Assembly: GCF_040930455.2 (NCBI RefSeq)
Contig: NZ_CP170494.1
Source: Neopusillimonas maritima
GTDB taxonomy: Bacteria > Pseudomonadota > Gammaproteobacteria > Burkholderiales > Burkholderiaceae_B
Reading direction: 5' to 3' (one strand)
DNA length: 64,000 nt
Under the pieces are notes generated by a model that saw nothing but the letters and a program-made list of their open reading frames with translations, was not told the DNA's origin and ran no database searches. A program made the translations under genes and the position numbers. Every line of letters starts with the position of its first letter. Within the stretch, counting starts at the first letter, position 1. Positions 53,213 through 61,397 of this stretch are shown one piece after another.

Positions 53213-54682
53213 ATGCCTGTTGATTTTGATTTCAAACTGAACGATAGAACATTGGTGCGACAACAATGCTATATAGACGGCCAATGGTGGGATGCCGACA
53301 GCGGTAAGACGCTGGACGTCACCAACCCGGCCAATGGCCAGGTCATTGCCCAGGTGCCGTATGCCGGGCAAGCTGAAACACGGCGCGCCATTGAAGCTGC
53401 CGAACGTGCCCTGCCCGCCTGGCGCGCCAAAACCGCCGCCGAACGCGCGGCTATTTTGCGGCGCTGGTTCGGACTGCTGCTAAAACACAAAGACGACCTG
53501 GGCCGGTTAATGACACTGGAACAGGGCAAGCCTTTAAAAGAGGCCACCGGGGAAATTGTTTACGGCGCATCGTTCATTGAATGGTTTGCCGAAGAAGGCA
53601 AACGTGCCTATGGTGAAGTCATTCCCACCCCCGTGGCCGACAAACGCTTCGTGGTCATTAAGCAACCCGTGGGCGTGTGCGCCGCCATTACGCCGTGGAA
53701 CTTCCCCTGCGCCATGATTACCCGCAAAGCTGCACCGGCATTGGCTGCCGGCTGCACAATGGTGTTGAAACCCGCAGAACTCACGCCGCTGTCGGCCCTG
53801 GCCCTGGCTGAACTGGCTGAACAGGCAGGCATTCCAGCCGGCGTCTTCAATATTGTGACGGGCGACCCAAAAGTGATTGGCCAGGAGCTTTGCAACAATC
53901 CCACCGTGCGAAAGCTGTCGTTCACCGGCTCTACCCCCGTAGGCAAACTACTCATGGAGCAATGCGCCCCCACGTTGAAGAAACTCTCGCTTGAACTGGG
54001 CGGCAATGCGCCTTTCATCGTGTTCGACGATGCCGACATCGACGCTGCCGTGGCCGGGGCCATTGCCTCGAAATACCGCAACACCGGCCAGACCTGCGTC
54101 TGCACCAACCGCTTTATTGTGCAGGCCGGCGTTTACGACGAGTTTGCCCAAAAGCTGGCCGCCGAAACCGCCAAGCTACGCGTGGGCAACGGGTTGGAAG
54201 AAGACGTCGTGCAAGGGCCGCTGATTAACCCGGCCGCGGTGGAAAAAGTGGAACGCCTGATTAGCGATGCCAAAAGCAAAGGCGCCACCATTACAACAGG
54301 CGGCGAACGCCTGGAAAAAGACGGCTTGTGGTTCAAACCCACGGTGTTAACCCACATGACGCCCGACATGGATATTGCCCAGCAGGAAATTTTCGGGCCG
54401 GTATCGGCACTGTTCAAGTTCGACACCGAAGACGAAGCCATTGCACTGGCCAACAACACGGAATACGGCCTGGCCGCCTATTTCTATGCACGCGATATTG
54501 GCCGTGTATGGCGCGTGGGCGAGGCCTTGGAGTACGGCATGGTCGGCATCAACACCGGCTCTATTTCCACTGAGGTGGCGCCGTTTGGCGGCATCAAGAA
54601 TTCCGGCATGGGGCGGGAAGGCTCGCACTATGGCCTGGAGGAATACCTGGAAATTAAGTATATGGCCATGGGCGGGCTGTAA
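53213..54682 (+). CDS. gabD: NAD(P)-dependent succinate-semialdehyde dehydrogenase
   Basis: This 489-residue aldehyde dehydrogenase oxidises succinic semialdehyde to succinate in GABA or putrescine breakdown. It has 'PWNFPCAMITRKAAPALAAGCTMVLKPAE' (cofactor binding), 'FTGSTPVGKLLMEQCAPTLKKLSLELGGNAPF' with the general-base glutamate, and the catalytic cysteine in 'YRNTGQTCVCTNRF'. The C-terminus 'PFGGIKNSGMGREGSHYGLEEYLEIKYMAMGGL' fits GabD. The start has an excellent AAGGAGT. No gabT is adjacent. The Orn/Lys/Arg decarboxylase 11 kb away could feed it via putrescine; that is inferred. Confidence 0.94.
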   Translation: MPVDFDFKLNDRTLVRQQCYIDGQWWDADSGKTLDVTNPANGQVIAQVPYAGQAETRRAIEAAERALPAWRAKTAAERAAILRRWFGLLLKHKDDLGRLMTLEQGKPLKEATGEIVYGASFIEWFAEEGKRAYGEVIPTPVADKRFVVIKQPVGVCAAITPWNFPCAMITRKAAPALAAGCTMVLKPAELTPLSALALAELAEQAGIPAGVFNIVTGDPKVIGQELCNNPTVRKLSFTGSTPVGKLLMEQCAPTLKKLSLELGGNAPFIVFDDADIDAAVAGAIASKYRNTGQTCVCTNRFIVQAGVYDEFAQKLAAETAKLRVGNGLEEDVVQGPLINPAAVEKVERLISDAKSKGATITTGGERLEKDGLWFKPTVLTHMTPDMDIAQQEIFGPVSALFKFDTEDEAIALANNTEYGLAAYFYARDIGRVWRVGEALEYGMVGINTGSISTEVAPFGGIKNSGMGREGSHYGLEEYLEIKYMAMGGL

Positions 54683-54696
54683 ACACGCTTGAAAGC

Positions 54697-54770
54697 TGGA
54701 GCGGGTGAAGGGAATCGAACCCTCGTCTTAAGCTTGGGAAGCTTCTGCTCTACCATTGAGCTACACCCGC
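54697..54770 (-). tRNA. tRNA-Gly (anticodon CCC)
   Basis: A 74-base cloverleaf with encoded CCA. The acceptor arm is GCGGGTG/CACCCGC with discriminator T. The anticodon arm is GAAGC-TTCCCAA-GCTTA with anticodon CCC (first pair a G-A mismatch) and the T arm is GAGGGTTCGATTCCCTT. A good -10 box TATAAT on the minus strand (54782-54787) lies upstream. It converges with gabD and diverges from trmB. Confidence 0.94.
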
Positions 54771-54800
54771 AGCGCCCGCAATTATAGCGCCTTCATTATA

Positions 54801-55511
54801 ATGGCGCCCATGACTACAGAACGCCCCCTTTCCAGCGCTGCGGCCCAGTACCCGCATATTCGCAGTTTCGTGCATCGCCGCAGCCACATTACGCCCAGCC
54901 AGCAAGATGCGGCTGATCGGCTGTTGCCCATCTGGGGCATCCCTTACCAGGCCCAGCTTTTAAACCTGGATGCCGCCTTCAACCGGCACGCCGCAACGAT
55001 TCTGGAAATCGGGTTCGGCATGGGGGAAACCACAGCCAAAATTGCCCAGTCGCGACCCAACGAAAATTTCCTGGGGGTTGAGGTGTTTAACGCCGGGGTC
55101 GGCTCGTTGCTTAAACGTATCGATGAGCAACAGATTCAGAACATTCGTATTATTCAGCACGACGCCGTTGAAGTGCTGCGCGACATGATTGCACCCGATA
55201 CACTGGATGGCGTGCATATTTATTTTCCCGACCCCTGGCCAAAGAAACGGCACCATAAACGACGCCTGATTCAGCCGCCCTTCATTGCTCTATTGGCGTC
55301 GCGCCTGAAGCCCGGCGCCTACCTGCATTGCGCCACCGATTGGGAGCACTACGCCGAACAAATGCTGGAGGTATTATCGGGCGAACCGACGCTGCAGAAC
55401 ACGGCCAAAGCGTATGCGCCCCGCCCCGATTACCGCCCGCTGACAAAATTTGAAAACCGCGGGCTGAAACTGGGCCACGGTGTGTGGGACCTCATTTTCA
55501 AGCGCAAGTAA
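54801..55511 (+). CDS. trmB: tRNA (guanine-N7-)-methyltransferase
   Basis: This SAM-dependent enzyme of about 236 residues makes m7G46 in tRNAs. The SAM-binding loop is 'ILEIGFGMGETTAKIAQSRPNENFLGVEVFNAG' at about 66-98. The TrmB signature 'DGVHIYFPDPWPKKRHHKRRLIQPPF' is around 142-167, and the C-terminal 'YRPLTKFENRGLKLGHGVWDL' is the tRNA-binding tail. Two ATGs (54801 and 54810) are possible; a TATAAT overlaps the first, so a leaderless start at 54810 cannot be excluded. The neighbouring 5' end of tRNA-Gly is only 30 bases away. Confidence 0.95.
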   Translation: MAPMTTERPLSSAAAQYPHIRSFVHRRSHITPSQQDAADRLLPIWGIPYQAQLLNLDAAFNRHAATILEIGFGMGETTAKIAQSRPNENFLGVEVFNAGVGSLLKRIDEQQIQNIRIIQHDAVEVLRDMIAPDTLDGVHIYFPDPWPKKRHHKRRLIQPPFIALLASRLKPGAYLHCATDWEHYAEQMLEVLSGEPTLQNTAKAYAPRPDYRPLTKFENRGLKLGHGVWDLIFKRK

Positions 55512-55528
55512 ACAGCCATTAAACACGT

Positions 55529-55729
55529 ATGAAGATCACACTGAACGGCGAGCCAACGCCACTGAATAATGTACAGACTGTCGCCGACCTGATTCGCCAC
55601 ATGGGCTGGGAAGGCAAACGCATTGCGGTTGAGCGCAATGGCGAAATCGTACCCAAAAGCCGGCACGCCCAGGAAGCCCTGACCGACGGCGATGAAATTG
55701 AAATTGTTGTGGCAGTGGGTGGCGGCTGA
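55529..55729 (+). CDS. thiS: Sulfur carrier protein ThiS
   Basis: This 66-residue ubiquitin-fold protein carries sulfur as a C-terminal thiocarboxylate for thiamine thiazole synthesis. It begins MKITLNGEPTPLNNVQTVAD and ends in the required diglycine (AVGGG). It lies 17 bases after trmB on the same strand. In many relatives thiS is directly followed by thiG; here the next gene is ffh on the opposite strand, so thiG must lie elsewhere. Confidence 0.93.
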   Translation: MKITLNGEPTPLNNVQTVADLIRHMGWEGKRIAVERNGEIVPKSRHAQEALTDGDEIEIVVAVGGG

Positions 55730-55732
55730 CGC

Positions 55733-57157
55733 TTAACGGAACGGAAAGCCCCCGCCACCGCCGCCACGGCCCATACCTTTCATCCCGCCCATGGCGCGCA
55801 TCATTTTGCTCATGCCGCCTTTTTTCATTTGCTTCATCATGCCTTGCATTTGGTCGAACTGCGACAGCAGACGATTCACCTCCTGAACTGACACGCCCGA
55901 CCCGGCTGCAATACGGCGCTTGCGCGAGGCTTTCAGCAATTCGGGCTTGGACCGCTCTTGCGGCGTCATGGAATTCAAGATGCCTTCGGTTCGGCGCATT
56001 TGCTTTTCCGCCTGCCCGCCTTGCAACTGGCTGGCGGCCGAGGCGAACTGGGCCGGCAATTTTTCCAACATGGAACTCATGCTGCCCATTTTCTTCACTT
56101 GCTGAAGCTGATCGCGAAAATCATTCAAATCGAATTTGCTGCCCGACTTGAGTTTGCCGGCCAGTTTCTGCGCTTCGGCTACATCAATATTCTTTTGCGC
56201 CTGCTCAACCAGCGAAACAATGTCGCCCATGCCCAGCACGCGCTGTGCCATCCGTTCCGGATGAAACGGTTCCAGGCCATCCAACTTTTCCGACACCCCC
56301 ACAAACTTCAGGGGTTTGCCGGTAACATGGCGTACCGATAACGCCGCACCGCCACGGGCATCACCGTCGAGCTTGGTGAGCACCACGCCGGTAAGCGGCA
56401 AGGTTTCACCAAAAGCCTTGGCTACGTTTACGGCATCTTGCCCTTGCATGGCATCCACCACAAACAAGGTTTCAATGGGCTGCAGCAAATCGTGCAAAGC
56501 GCGAATCTCGCGCATCATGTCTTCATCGATACCCAGGCGCCCGGCCGTATCGACAATAAGCACTTCATAGTGATGACGCTTGGCGTGGTCCAGCGCCGCA
56601 CGAGCAATGTCTTCGGGTTTCTGGTCGCCGCTGGAGGGGAAGAAATCGACCCCGGCCTGCGCGGCAACCGTTTTCAACTGGTCGATAGCGGCCGGACGAT
56701 AAACGTCGGCACTGACCACCAGCACTTTCTTCTTGCCGGTTTTGCGGCCCTTGGCGGTATGCCCGCCCTCGTGCAGCCACTTCGACAATTTCGCCGTGGT
56801 GGTGGTTTTACCGGAACCCTGCAGACCCGCCATAAGAATAATGGCCGGCGGCTGCGTGGCCAGCGAAAGCTCATTGGCATGCTCTTCCTGATCGCCCCCC
56901 ATGAGCGCGGTAAGTTCTTTATGAACCACCCCTACCAAGGCTTGACCCGGATTCAGGCTGTCGGCCACCTCGGTGCCCAAGGCTTGTTCCTTGACCCGGG
57001 CAATGAAATCGCGCACCACGGGCAAGGACACATCGGCCTCTAAAAGGGCCATGCGCACTTCACGCAGCATATCCTGGGTGTTGGCTTCGGTAAGCCGCGC
57101 CTCGCCCTTCATGGTTTTCACAACACGGGACAACCGTTGCGTAAGATTTTCTAGCAT
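55733..57157 (-). CDS. ffh: Signal recognition particle protein Ffh
   Basis: This 474-residue SRP GTPase binds 4.5S RNA and signal sequences for co-translational membrane targeting. An N-terminal helical domain precedes the GTPase domain: G1 'GLQGSGKTTTTAKL' (about 107-120), 'VVSADVYRPAAIDQL' and 'DTAGRLGIDEDMM' (G3), then 'TKLDGDARGG' (G4). The methionine-rich M domain covers 330-474, with 'MQGMMKQMKKGGMSKMMRAMGGMKG' as the signal-binding part and a glycine-rich tail. Its stop converges with thiS, 3 bases apart. It diverges from the CcsA-like gene. Confidence 0.97.
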   Translation of the reverse strand: MLENLTQRLSRVVKTMKGEARLTEANTQDMLREVRMALLEADVSLPVVRDFIARVKEQALGTEVADSLNPGQALVGVVHKELTALMGGDQEEHANELSLATQPPAIILMAGLQGSGKTTTTAKLSKWLHEGGHTAKGRKTGKKKVLVVSADVYRPAAIDQLKTVAAQAGVDFFPSSGDQKPEDIARAALDHAKRHHYEVLIVDTAGRLGIDEDMMREIRALHDLLQPIETLFVVDAMQGQDAVNVAKAFGETLPLTGVVLTKLDGDARGGAALSVRHVTGKPLKFVGVSEKLDGLEPFHPERMAQRVLGMGDIVSLVEQAQKNIDVAEAQKLAGKLKSGSKFDLNDFRDQLQQVKKMGSMSSMLEKLPAQFASAASQLQGGQAEKQMRRTEGILNSMTPQERSKPELLKASRKRRIAAGSGVSVQEVNRLLSQFDQMQGMMKQMKKGGMSKMMRAMGGMKGMGRGGGGGGFPFR

Positions 57158-57234
57158 GACAATGATTTCGTTAAAACTGGTTTAGTATCTGGTGATACCG
57201 TCTAAAATGACTAAGTACAACATTCATGACCGAA

Positions 57235-57251
57235 TAAGGCATTATGCCTTA
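57235..57251. repeat. Inverted repeat TAAGGCAT-T-ATGCCTTA between ffh and the CcsA-like gene
   Basis: Perfect eight-base arms around one T, in the 120-base divergent region; a smaller GTATC-TGGT-GATAC repeat lies at 57185-57198. Either could be an operator or an mRNA hairpin. No T run follows, so a terminator is unlikely. Confidence 0.4.
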
Positions 57252-57277
57252 CACCTTAATCCATTATTGCGGGAAGT

Positions 57278-58120
57278 ATGTCTGAAGGCATTGTATTGCA
57301 CTCATTGGCCGCCCTGGCCTACGCACTGTTGGCCCTGGGGCTGTGGCGCTCGCTTGCCAAAGGCCAGAACACACTGAAAATGGGCATGGCCGGCCGGGCC
57401 GGCTTATTAGGCGCCCTGGCGCTTCACGGCGCCGCCCTGTACCAAACCGTACTGCCGCCCAACGGCCTTTACCTGGGCTGGGCCCTGGCCCTGTCGGCCG
57501 CCATTTGGCTTGGTATGTTGATATTCTGGCTGGAAAGCTTTGTCATCAATATTGATGGACTCCTGCTTATTTTACTCCCGGCCAGTGTCATTGCCACGGT
57601 TCTGGCGGCTATTTACCCTTGGGGCCACCTGGTGGCCCACGCCAGCAGCGAGCTCTTGCGCGTTCACCTGCTCATTGCCCTGATGGCATATGGGCTGGTA
57701 ACTGTGGCTGCCCTGCAAGCCATTCTAATGGCCATGTTGCATGGTTATTTGCACCGCCCCGTGGAACAGGTTGAAAAAAGCTCGTTGGTGGCCCACGCGC
57801 TTGATTGCATGCCGCCTTTACTGGTTCAGGAAAGATTGCTGTTTCGCCTGATCTGGATCAGTTTCATCGCACTCACGCTCACACTCATTACCGGCTCGAT
57901 GGTGTCGCTAAGCTTGTTGGGTGTCCTGGTTCCGTTTGATCACAAAACCATTTTCACCGTCTTGTCGTGGCTCACTTTCGCGGCCTTGCTCATCGGCCGC
58001 TACGCGCGCGGCTGGCGCGGCCGCCAGGCCCTGCGTTGGACACTGGCCGGGTTTGCTTTTGTGGTGCTTTCCTACACGGGCAGCCGCTTCGTAATTGACG
58101 TTATTTTGCAAAGAGGATGA
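57278..58120 (+). CDS. CcsA/HemX-like inner-membrane cytochrome c assembly protein (YpjD family)
   Basis: This 280-residue protein has eight hydrophobic segments, as in the YpjD/HemX part of the CcsA family that neighbours ffh in many proteobacteria. The conserved 'VHLLIALMAYGLVTVAALQAILMAMLHGYLH' around 128-158 and 'ERLLFRLIWISFIALTLTLITGSM' are typical. Histidines in loops (H120, H127, H250 region) could bind haem. A WWD haem-handling motif is not obvious, so a specific ligase role is not claimed. It is followed by a PP0621-like gene starting two bases after its stop. Confidence 0.87.
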   Translation: MSEGIVLHSLAALAYALLALGLWRSLAKGQNTLKMGMAGRAGLLGALALHGAALYQTVLPPNGLYLGWALALSAAIWLGMLIFWLESFVINIDGLLLILLPASVIATVLAAIYPWGHLVAHASSELLRVHLLIALMAYGLVTVAALQAILMAMLHGYLHRPVEQVEKSSLVAHALDCMPPLLVQERLLFRLIWISFIALTLTLITGSMVSLSLLGVLVPFDHKTIFTVLSWLTFAALLIGRYARGWRGRQALRWTLAGFAFVVLSYTGSRFVIDVILQRG

Positions 58121-58121
58121 A

Positions 58122-58400
58122 TTGGGTAAGCTGATATTCTGGATTCTTGTTATTTTGGCCGGGTTGGTGGCGGTGCGCCTGATTGCCCGCCACAACGAAC
58201 GGCAAAACGCGCCCAGGCAGGCGCCCAAAAGCCAGGCGGGCAAAGCGGCCAAAGAAAAGCAATCGCTTGGGGCCGACGAACCCGAAGCCATGGTGCGCTG
58301 CGCCCACTGCGGCATTCACATGCCCCGTTCGGAAGCGGTGCTGTCTGATGGAAAAACATGGTGCAGCCCGGAACACGCCAAGCTGGGAGTACGCCAATGA
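58122..58400 (+). CDS. PP0621-family small membrane/zinc-ribbon-like protein
   Basis: This ~92-residue protein has an N-terminal hydrophobic segment (GKLIFWILVILAGLVAVRLIA), a basic, alanine-rich linker and a C-terminal CxxC pair 'MVRCAHCGIHMPRSEAV' with a further cysteine in 'WCSPEHA', likely a small zinc site. It resembles the PP0621-type proteins found before ampD. The TTG at 58122 is chosen: GAGGA lies 4-5 bases upstream, and it follows the CcsA-like stop by one base. Function unknown. The stop overlaps the ampD start. Confidence 0.82.
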   Translation: MGKLIFWILVILAGLVAVRLIARHNERQNAPRQAPKSQAGKAAKEKQSLGADEPEAMVRCAHCGIHMPRSEAVLSDGKTWCSPEHAKLGVRQ

Positions 58401-58978
58401 TGGGACTCATGCTAGACCGACACGGCTGGCTGAAACCCCATGGGCAAGTGCAATGCCGCCCTTCGCCCAACTACGACAAGCGCCCCGCAGGGGTTGACCC
58501 CACCTTGCTGGTGCTACATAACATTAGCCTGCCGCCGGGTCAGTTCGGCAAAAAACACATTGTGGATTTTTTCCTGAACCGGCTCAATTGCAATTTGCAC
58601 CCCTGGTTCGAGAACATCCGTAGCCTGAAGGTATCGGCCCACTTTTTAATTGACCGCGAAGGCACCATTACCCAGTTTGTTTCAACGCAGCACCGAGCCT
58701 GGCATGCGGGGGTGTCATCGTTCAACGGCCGCGAAAAGTGCAATGATTTTTCCATTGGCATTGAACTGGAAGGCACCGACACCCAGCCCTACACCGAAGA
58801 ACAATACTACGCCCTGAAACGGCTTACCCAGGTGATACGTGCACGCCACACCCTGAAGGCAGTACGCGGCCACGAACACATTGCCCCAGGCCGGAAAACC
58901 GACCCGGGGCCTGCTTTTAAATGGCACCGCTATGCGCGGGAAGGACAATGGCTTTTGCGCCAATTGCCCCACGCCTGA
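58397..58978 (+). CDS. ampD: 1,6-anhydro-N-acetylmuramyl-L-alanine amidase AmpD
   Basis: This 193-residue cytosolic zinc amidase cleaves the stem peptide from anhydro-muropeptides during peptidoglycan recycling and so affects beta-lactamase induction. It has 'PTLLVLHNISLPPGQFGKKHIVDFFLN' with the first zinc histidine, 'VSAHFLIDREGTITQFV', the glutamate in 'SIGIELEGTDTQPY', and the zinc pair 'RGHEHIAPGRKTDPGPAFKW'. The ATG at 58397 overlaps the previous stop (ATGA). Size fits cytosolic AmpD (187 in E. coli). It converges with htpG with 10 bases between. Confidence 0.96.
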   Translation: MMGLMLDRHGWLKPHGQVQCRPSPNYDKRPAGVDPTLLVLHNISLPPGQFGKKHIVDFFLNRLNCNLHPWFENIRSLKVSAHFLIDREGTITQFVSTQHRAWHAGVSSFNGREKCNDFSIGIELEGTDTQPYTEEQYYALKRLTQVIRARHTLKAVRGHEHIAPGRKTDPGPAFKWHRYAREGQWLLRQLPHA

Positions 58979-58988
58979 ATAAGCTGAA

Positions 58989-60899
58989 TCAGCCTTTCAG
59001 CAGCAACGCATTGAGCCGCTTCACAAAGCCGGCGGCATCTTTCAAATGCGCGCCTTCAGCCAGCATGGCCTGATCCAGCAGCACCTGCGCCCAATCACCG
59101 AAGTCGTCATCCGACGCATCTTTCACCCGGCCCAGCAACGGATGCTCGGGATTGATTTCCAGAATCGGCTTCACTTCAGGCGCTTCCTGACCGGCCGCCT
59201 GCAACATGCGCAGAATATGCGGGCTGAGCTCGTTGGAGTCCACCACCACGCACGCCGGTGAATCCACCAAACGCGCCGTGGCACGCACTTCCTTCACCTT
59301 GCCGTCCAGCGCTTTTTGCAAACGCTCGATCAAAGGCTTGCTTTGCTCGGCCACTTCCTCCTGGCGCTTTTTCTCGTCTTCATCGGCCAACTGCTCAAGA
59401 TCCAACCCGCCCTTGGCAATGGACACCAGCGACTTTCCGTCGAACTCACGCAGGAAAGACAACATCCACTCGTCGACCCGGTCGGACATCAAGAGAACCT
59501 CGATACCCTTCTTGCGGAAAATTTCCAGGTGCGGGCTATTCGAAGCCGCCGCATGCGACTCGGCCGTGACATAGTAGATTTTGTCTTGCCCTTCTTTCAT
59601 GCGCGACACGTAATCGGCCAGCGACACGGTTTGGTTGGCGGAATTTTCATGCGTAGACGCAAAACGCAGCAGCTTGGCAATGCGCTCCTGGTTTGCAACA
59701 TCTTCACCTGCGCCCTCTTTCAATACCTGGCCGAACTGCTCCCAGAACACTTTGTAATCGTCAGGCTTGTTTTCAGCCATGTCTTCCAGCAGCATCAGAA
59801 TGCGCTTGGTTGACCCTTCGCGAATGGAACGCACATCGCGGCTTTCCTGCAGAATTTCACGCGACACATTCAGCGGTAAATCGGCCGAATCGATGACCCC
59901 GCGCACAAAGCGCAGGTAGGTGGGCAATAGCTGGTCGGCGTCGTCCATAATGAACACGCGCTTCACATACAACTTCACACCCCGGCGACCATCGCGGTCC
60001 CACAGGTCGAACGGCGCGCGCTTGGGCACGAACAGCAACTGCGTGTACTCGCTACGCCCTTCCACCCGGTTGTGCGTCCAGGCCAGCGGATCTTCAAAAT
60101 CGTGCGAAACGTGCTTGTAGAACTCTTTGTACTGCTCGTCGGTAATCTCATTCTTGGCGCGCGTCCACAACGCATTGGCCTGATTCACCGTTTCCCATTC
60201 CGTGGTTTTCACCTGGGCCGACTTTTCTTCGCTCCACTCTTCCTTGAGCATTTGAATCGGCAAAGAGATGTGGTCGGAATAACGGCGCAGAATCTCGCGC
60301 AACTTCCAACCGCTTAAGAACTCGTCTTCCTCTTCACGCAAATGCAGGGTTACCGACGTACCGCGATCGGCCTTTTCCACCTGGGTAACGGAAAACTCGC
60401 CCTGGCCGTCGGATTCCCACAGCACCGCCTCGGTTTCGGACGCATCGGCCCGACGGCTAAGCACCGACACCTTGTCGGCCACAATAAAGGAAGAATAAAA
60501 ACCCACCCCGAACTGACCGATAAGGTTGGCGTCTTTCTGCTTGTCGCCCGTTAACTGGGCGAAAAACTCTTTCGTGCCTGAACGGGCAATCGTGCCCAGG
60601 TTCTGCACCGCATCTTCGCGCGACAGGCCAATGCCGTTGTCGGAAATGGTGACCGTGCGCTTGTCGGCGTCGTACTCCACGCGAATACGCAAATCGGCAT
60701 CGCCCTGCATCAGTTCAGGGTTGTCGATTGCCTGGAAACGCAGCTTGTCGCAGGCGTCGGACGCGTTCGAGACCAGCTCGCGCAGGAAAATTTCCTTGTT
60801 GCTGTACAGGGAATGAATCATCAGGTGAAGCAACTGTTTTACTTCAGCCTGAAAGCCCAGGGTTTCAGAAGGCGCAGTATTCGAATCGGTTTGCGTCAT
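58989..60899 (-). CDS. htpG: Chaperone protein HtpG (Hsp90)
   Basis: This 636-residue Hsp90 has an N-terminal GHKL ATPase: 'GFQAEVKQLLHLMIHSLYSNKEIFLRELVSNASDACDKLRF', 'ISDNGIGL' and 'GQFGVGFYSSFIVADKV'. The middle domain includes 'RVFIMDDADQLLPTYLRFVRGVIDSADLPLNVSREILQ' and the C-terminal dimerisation part ends 'FVKRLNALLLKG'. The ATG at 60897-60899 gives the normal start; another ATG four codons upstream is possible. The only upstream promoter signal recognised is a heat-shock type box pair at 60973-61001. Confidence 0.97.
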   Translation of the reverse strand: MTQTDSNTAPSETLGFQAEVKQLLHLMIHSLYSNKEIFLRELVSNASDACDKLRFQAIDNPELMQGDADLRIRVEYDADKRTVTISDNGIGLSREDAVQNLGTIARSGTKEFFAQLTGDKQKDANLIGQFGVGFYSSFIVADKVSVLSRRADASETEAVLWESDGQGEFSVTQVEKADRGTSVTLHLREEEDEFLSGWKLREILRRYSDHISLPIQMLKEEWSEEKSAQVKTTEWETVNQANALWTRAKNEITDEQYKEFYKHVSHDFEDPLAWTHNRVEGRSEYTQLLFVPKRAPFDLWDRDGRRGVKLYVKRVFIMDDADQLLPTYLRFVRGVIDSADLPLNVSREILQESRDVRSIREGSTKRILMLLEDMAENKPDDYKVFWEQFGQVLKEGAGEDVANQERIAKLLRFASTHENSANQTVSLADYVSRMKEGQDKIYYVTAESHAAASNSPHLEIFRKKGIEVLLMSDRVDEWMLSFLREFDGKSLVSIAKGGLDLEQLADEDEKKRQEEVAEQSKPLIERLQKALDGKVKEVRATARLVDSPACVVVDSNELSPHILRMLQAAGQEAPEVKPILEINPEHPLLGRVKDASDDDFGDWAQVLLDQAMLAEGAHLKDAAGFVKRLNALLLKG

Positions 60900-60972
60900 T
60901 TTTTGCCACATTTGGTTAGTTAGTGAAAAAGGCGCACGCGACTACACGCGAGGCCGCCATCGCATGGGAGGG

Positions 60973-61001
60973 TAAGTGGGGGTGGTTGAGGGAAATTCAA
61001 T
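60973..61001 (-). promoter_or_regulatory. Heat-shock (sigma-32) promoter for htpG
   Basis: On the minus strand ATTGAA (60996-61001), 14 bases, CCCCACTTA (60973-60981). The E. coli RpoH consensus is CTTGAA-N13-15-CCCCATNTA, so five of six and seven of eight specified bases match. The predicted start is near 60966, about 67 bases upstream of the htpG ATG. Confidence 0.8.
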
Positions 61002-61072
61002 AGGGGGAAATGGGGGTGTGGGTGAGCTTTGGTTCGCAGGGATGAGTGTGAATTGACTGGGCCAGAACGGCG

Positions 61073-61098
61073 TTAAGAGCGGCGCTTAAGAGCGGCGC
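61073..61098. repeat. Perfect 13-base tandem duplication
   Basis: TTAAGAGCGGCGC occurs twice head to tail, just upstream of the tRNA-Leu promoter region. It probably arose by slippage; it might also affect tRNA promoter strength. Confidence 0.8.
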
Positions 61099-61121
61099 GT
61101 GCAAAGTTTTCGCAGAACACG

Positions 61122-61127
61122 TATAAT
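61122..61127 (+). promoter_or_regulatory. Consensus -10 box of the tRNA-Leu gene
   Basis: A perfect TATAAT, 53 bases upstream of the tRNA. The -35 region (around TGCAAA at 61100-61105) is weak. A start near 61134 is expected. Confidence 0.55.
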
Positions 61128-61179
61128 TTTGCCTTTCTTGCCACGGTATGTATTCTTCATACCGATCCACTTCGAACAT

Positions 61180-61264
61180 GCCCGGGTGGTGAAATTGGTA
61201 GACGCAGGGGACTCAAAATCCCCCGCCGCAAGGCGTGCCGGTTCGATTCCGGCCCCGGGCACCA
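61180..61264 (+). tRNA. tRNA-Leu (anticodon CAA)
   Basis: An 85-base class II tRNA with encoded CCA. Acceptor arm GCCCGGG/CCCGGGC with discriminator A. Anticodon arm GGGGA-CTCAAAA-TCCCC with anticodon CAA. A variable arm CGCCGCAAGGCG and the T arm GCCGGTTCGATTCCGGC follow. Accessory genes begin right after its 3' end, as expected if it is the integration site of an island. Confidence 0.96.
61240..61264 (+). other. Putative island attachment site (3' end of tRNA-Leu)
   Basis: The T-arm and acceptor 3' end of tRNA-Leu border the switch from conserved housekeeping genes to defence-type genes of lower GC. No integrase gene and no second copy of this 3' end is visible before the window ends, so the right boundary lies outside. 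Confidence 0.4.
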
Positions 61265-61397
61265 GCTTTAAAATCAGGCTGTTCCGGATTTCGGGCTGTT
61301 CTCCATTAACGGGGGATACGCATCATCTACACACTCAGATTCAACATTTATCACCGATTCCTGATGCATAGCCGGAGCTTGTCCGTCTCACTGGACA

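Noticed and set aside
61265..61397. Integrase or second attachment copy right after tRNA-Leu
   Set aside because: The 133 bases hold no coding frame of note and no repeat of the tRNA 3' end; only a weak GGCTGTTC duplication is seen.
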